DNA of 7,473 nucleotides, from assembly GCA_903839585.1 (NCBI GenBank), contig CAIMCU010000135.1, positions 1 to 7,473 of the forward strand, in the 5' to 3' direction. The stretch comes from an uncultured Actinomycetes bacterium (GTDB lineage Bacteria; Actinomycetota; Actinomycetes; Nanopelagicales; Nanopelagicaceae). The notes under the pieces are model-generated. The model was not told where the DNA came from, made no database searches, and saw only the letters and a program-made list of their open reading frames with translations. Numbering within the stretch: position 1 is the first letter of the stretch; each line of letters starts with the position of its first letter. Below, one piece after another: positions 5,715 through 7,473 of this stretch. The translations under genes and the position numbers were made by a program.

Positions 5715-7020
5715 TCCATTTTACGGTTAGCCAACTTATAAGAACCACCAGGACCAGTGTGACAATCTGCCAAAATGAGATTGGAAAAGGTGAGTGTTTG
5801 GGTAATTCCGGGCTGGCCTCTAAGGTACTTGAGCTTATCGAAATAGTTGAAACTAACCCTGCATGATCGCTTCCATAGGGCGGCTTCGTACCAAAAATTT
5901 TTGAACTTACTGCAGCAGGTCCGTTCTTAAGGAATATGTAGTCAAGACGATCGGTAAATCCGAACTTATTTCCCATCATGTTTGCACGAGCAACTCTCTT
6001 TGAATCTGGACCAGTGAGCAGTGCATTCATGCCCCAGGTATAGTTCAAAGGGTCGCTCGAATCTGGACCAGCATCTATAAAACCGTTCTCCTTCATAATT
6101 TTGAATGCGCTGCAAGTTGATTTACCTACCGGACAAACCTTTAGATCGCTTTCGGGTTGCTCCCCTGGATTTGCTTCATCTGCAGAACGAGGATCTCTCG
6201 GGTCAGAGTTAAAGTCCCCCATGATGACAATAGGAGTTTGGGTATTTGCAACATCTGAGACAAGTTGTGCAGCTTGCTTTGCTGCAGTTGGAACTTTGCC
6301 TGGATCCCACAAGGATTCTAAATGAGTAGAAATGAATCGAACTGGTTTCCCCCCGATTGAGATGTCTGCCCAGGTATACCCTCTATGAATCGTCATAATG
6401 GTCGGAATAATCTTGTAGGAACTCTCGTACTCAGTATTACCAACTCTTAACAAACTACCCTGAAGTGACTTCTTAATAAGTAACGCATCTGCAATTTCGA
6501 ATCCACAAGCGACTTTCGCGGTTCCAAAAAGAGGTGCAAATATCTTTCTATCTTCTACTGTCGTAAGGAAAGGAATTGCAGGGATCGAATAACCTGGATT
6601 AAATGCGGTTACTCCGTCTTTGGTTGCCAAGACATAATTGCCACCAAGTTTGTCCATAAGTGTCTGGGTAAAATCGAAAACAGTTTTCTTCTTGGAAAAT
6701 ACTGTCTTCTTACAGAACCACCTCGTTGCTTCTTGGATTCCGATCACATCTGGCTTCTCTTGCAAGATCTCTTCAACCAAAACCTCGCTTCGTTTCTCAA
6801 AATCAGTTGCTGCGACTTGTCCCCACATGAACTGAGCTGCCGCAGGCAAGTCAGGGATTAATTGAAGGGCAACACCAACGTCAGCACCTAAATAAAGATT
6901 GCGTGACATCACTGTGACCGTAGGCTCGGCAGATACAGCAAATTCAGGGGTCAGCGACAACGCTAGAAAGATAGTGAAAGCGCCGGCTATTTTTCTCACG
7001 CTCCCATTATGCGATAACAC
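5701..7020 (-). CDS. Secreted, membrane-anchored endonuclease/exonuclease/phosphatase (EEP) family protein
   Basis: 439-aa protein of the DNase I-like EEP superfamily, metal-dependent phosphodiesterases that include nucleases, sphingomyelinases and inositol phosphatases. A signal peptide (core about 11-30, cleavage near VSA-E at 31/32) and a hydrophobic segment at about 414-434 followed by KWIKRR predict an extracellular catalytic domain tethered at the C-terminus. Catalytic landmarks are complete: Asn41 (SRNLYLG), Glu97 (GIQEATR), His233 (STHLES), Asp269/Asn271 (GDFNSDP), Asp357/Asp360 (TDRLDY) and Asp385/His386 (GSDHAG). The pair KKTVF (104-108) and KKTVF (111-115) is a small internal duplication. 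The first start is GTG 7020; GTG 6999 (giving MRKIAGAF) would also leave a full signal peptide, but the GGGAG before it is only one base away. The substrate cannot be told from sequence; external DNA, RNA or phospho-ester scavenging is possible. It is convergent with the oxidoreductase and divergent from the aminopeptidase. Confidence 0.85.
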   Translation of the reverse strand: MLSHNGSVRKIAGAFTIFLALSLTPEFAVSAEPTVTVMSRNLYLGADVGVALQLIPDLPAAAQFMWGQVAATDFEKRSEVLVEEILQEKPDVIGIQEATRWFCKKTVFSKKKTVFDFTQTLMDKLGGNYVLATKDGVTAFNPGYSIPAIPFLTTVEDRKIFAPLFGTAKVACGFEIADALLIKKSLQGSLLRVGNTEYESSYKIIPTIMTIHRGYTWADISIGGKPVRFISTHLESLWDPGKVPTAAKQAAQLVSDVANTQTPIVIMGDFNSDPRDPRSADEANPGEQPESDLKVCPVGKSTCSAFKIMKENGFIDAGPDSSDPLNYTWGMNALLTGPDSKRVARANMMGNKFGFTDRLDYIFLKNGPAAVSSKIFGTKPPYGSDHAGLVSTISISSSTLEASPELPKHSPFPISFWQIVTLVLVVLISWLTVKWIKRR

Positions 7021-7024
7021 TTAG

Positions 7025-7036
7025 TACTCTTATCGG
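7025..7036 (+). promoter_or_regulatory. Candidate -10 for a leaderless aminopeptidase P transcript
   Basis: TACTCT (7025-7030, TANNNT pattern) is followed by six bases and then the ATG at 7037, the exact spacing for transcription to begin at the A of the start codon. There is no Shine-Dalgarno-like sequence before the ATG (CTTATCGG). Leaderless genes with TANNNT -10 boxes are common in actinobacteria. No good -35 is seen. Confidence 0.45.
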
Positions 7037-7473
7037 ATGGCACAGGAAGATAAGGGCGAGCGCGTTCATGATCAAGCCCCCTCTGATGATTTTGCAGAGT
7101 TCATGCGCTCTGGTTGGGCGCCCTCGCACTTAGATGGTTTAGAGCCTTTAGAGGTCGTTACATACGCGTACTCGCGCCGCCAGACACTCTCTCGCGCATT
7201 TACGGGTATCCGCCTTGTTCTACCAGCCGGCAACTTTAAGGTTCGATCAAACGATACCGATTACGCCTACCGACCACACAGCGCCTTTGCCTACTACAGC
7301 GGGGTTCAGGGCGCAGATGCCACAGCCGACTCCGTTTTAGTAATGGAGCCAAATGTAGATGGTGGACACGATACTTATCTGTATATCCATCCACGTTCAA
7401 CGCGAGAGACCGATGCCTTTTATCGCGATGCAAGGTATGGCGAACTCTGGGTTGGCCGCCGTTTCAGCTTAGA
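7037..7473 (+). CDS. pepP: Xaa-Pro aminopeptidase (aminopeptidase P), N-terminal part
   Basis: Open reading frame running off the right edge; 145 complete codons are visible. The product (MAQEDKGERV...) matches the aminopeptidase P N-terminal domain (AMP_N) of actinobacterial enzymes: the arginine-containing helix SRRQTLSRAF (46-55), VLPAGNFKVRSNDTDYAYRP (61-80), the FAYYSG strand (84-89), VLVMEP (100-105), HDTYLYIHPRS (111-121) and RYGELWVG (133-140). In the full enzyme a C-terminal 'pita-bread' metallopeptidase domain removes the first residue from peptides with proline in second position; those metal ligands lie outside the window. A hydrophilic 35-residue N-terminal extension before the domain is usual in actinobacterial members. 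The start at ATG 7037 is only 16 bp from the divergent EEP start and appears leaderless. It is not obviously connected with the sugar genes. Confidence 0.88.
   Translation, partial: MAQEDKGERVHDQAPSDDFAEFMRSGWAPSHLDGLEPLEVVTYAYSRRQTLSRAFTGIRLVLPAGNFKVRSNDTDYAYRPHSAFAYYSGVQGADATADSVLVMEPNVDGGHDTYLYIHPRSTRETDAFYRDARYGELWVGRRFSL

Noticed and set aside
6676..6688. GAAAAC-A-GTTTTC perfect palindrome
   Set aside because: It lies inside the EEP coding region at a Lys/Phe-rich, KKTVF-duplicated segment; low-complexity codons explain it.

Overview
The window looks like chromosomal DNA from a moderate-GC actinobacterium. Freshwater Nanopelagicales (acI, Planktophila-like) would fit, but this is inferred from protein style, short intergenic spaces and gene content and has not been tested. 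Seven or eight protein genes can be supported; two of them run off the window ends. There are no rRNA or tRNA genes, CRISPR arrays, insertion sequences or phage genes.

Layout. (1) Bases 1-92, minus strand: the first 30 codons of a secreted protein of unknown function, with a good promoter at 143-171 that overlaps a perfect palindrome. (2) 310-945, minus: a small P-loop kinase of the FrcK/YggC type. (3) 946-1137: a divergent regulatory region with two copies of the palindrome GCAGG-N5-CCTGC, 42 bp apart. (4) 1138-4190, plus: a complete carbohydrate ABC importer closely resembling FrcB (binding lipoprotein), FrcC (permease) and FrcA (single-domain ATPase). A strong double hairpin lies between frcB and frcC, and a 4-bp ATGA overlap joins frcC to frcA. 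(5) 4215-5714, plus: a GMC-family FAD oxidoreductase directly behind frcA, whose start codon lies inside a 19-bp hairpin. (6) 5701-7020, minus: a secreted, C-terminally membrane-anchored endonuclease/exonuclease/phosphatase (EEP) protein, convergent with the oxidoreductase and overlapping it by 14 bp. (7) 7037-7473 and beyond, plus: the N-terminal domain of an aminopeptidase P, probably leaderless.

How the genes may work together. Items 2-5 form a plausible sugar unit: FrcB captures a sugar (fructose is the best guess by resemblance), FrcC and FrcA import it, and the FrcK-like kinase and the GMC oxidoreductase are candidate intracellular enzymes acting on it or a derivative. The kinase next to frcBCA recalls the frcBCAK operon of Sinorhizobium meliloti, but here it is divergent and an oxidoreductase occupies the downstream position. 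The most interesting signals are regulatory: the paired operators, the start-sequestering hairpin of the oxidoreductase, and the tetraloop hairpins after frcB.
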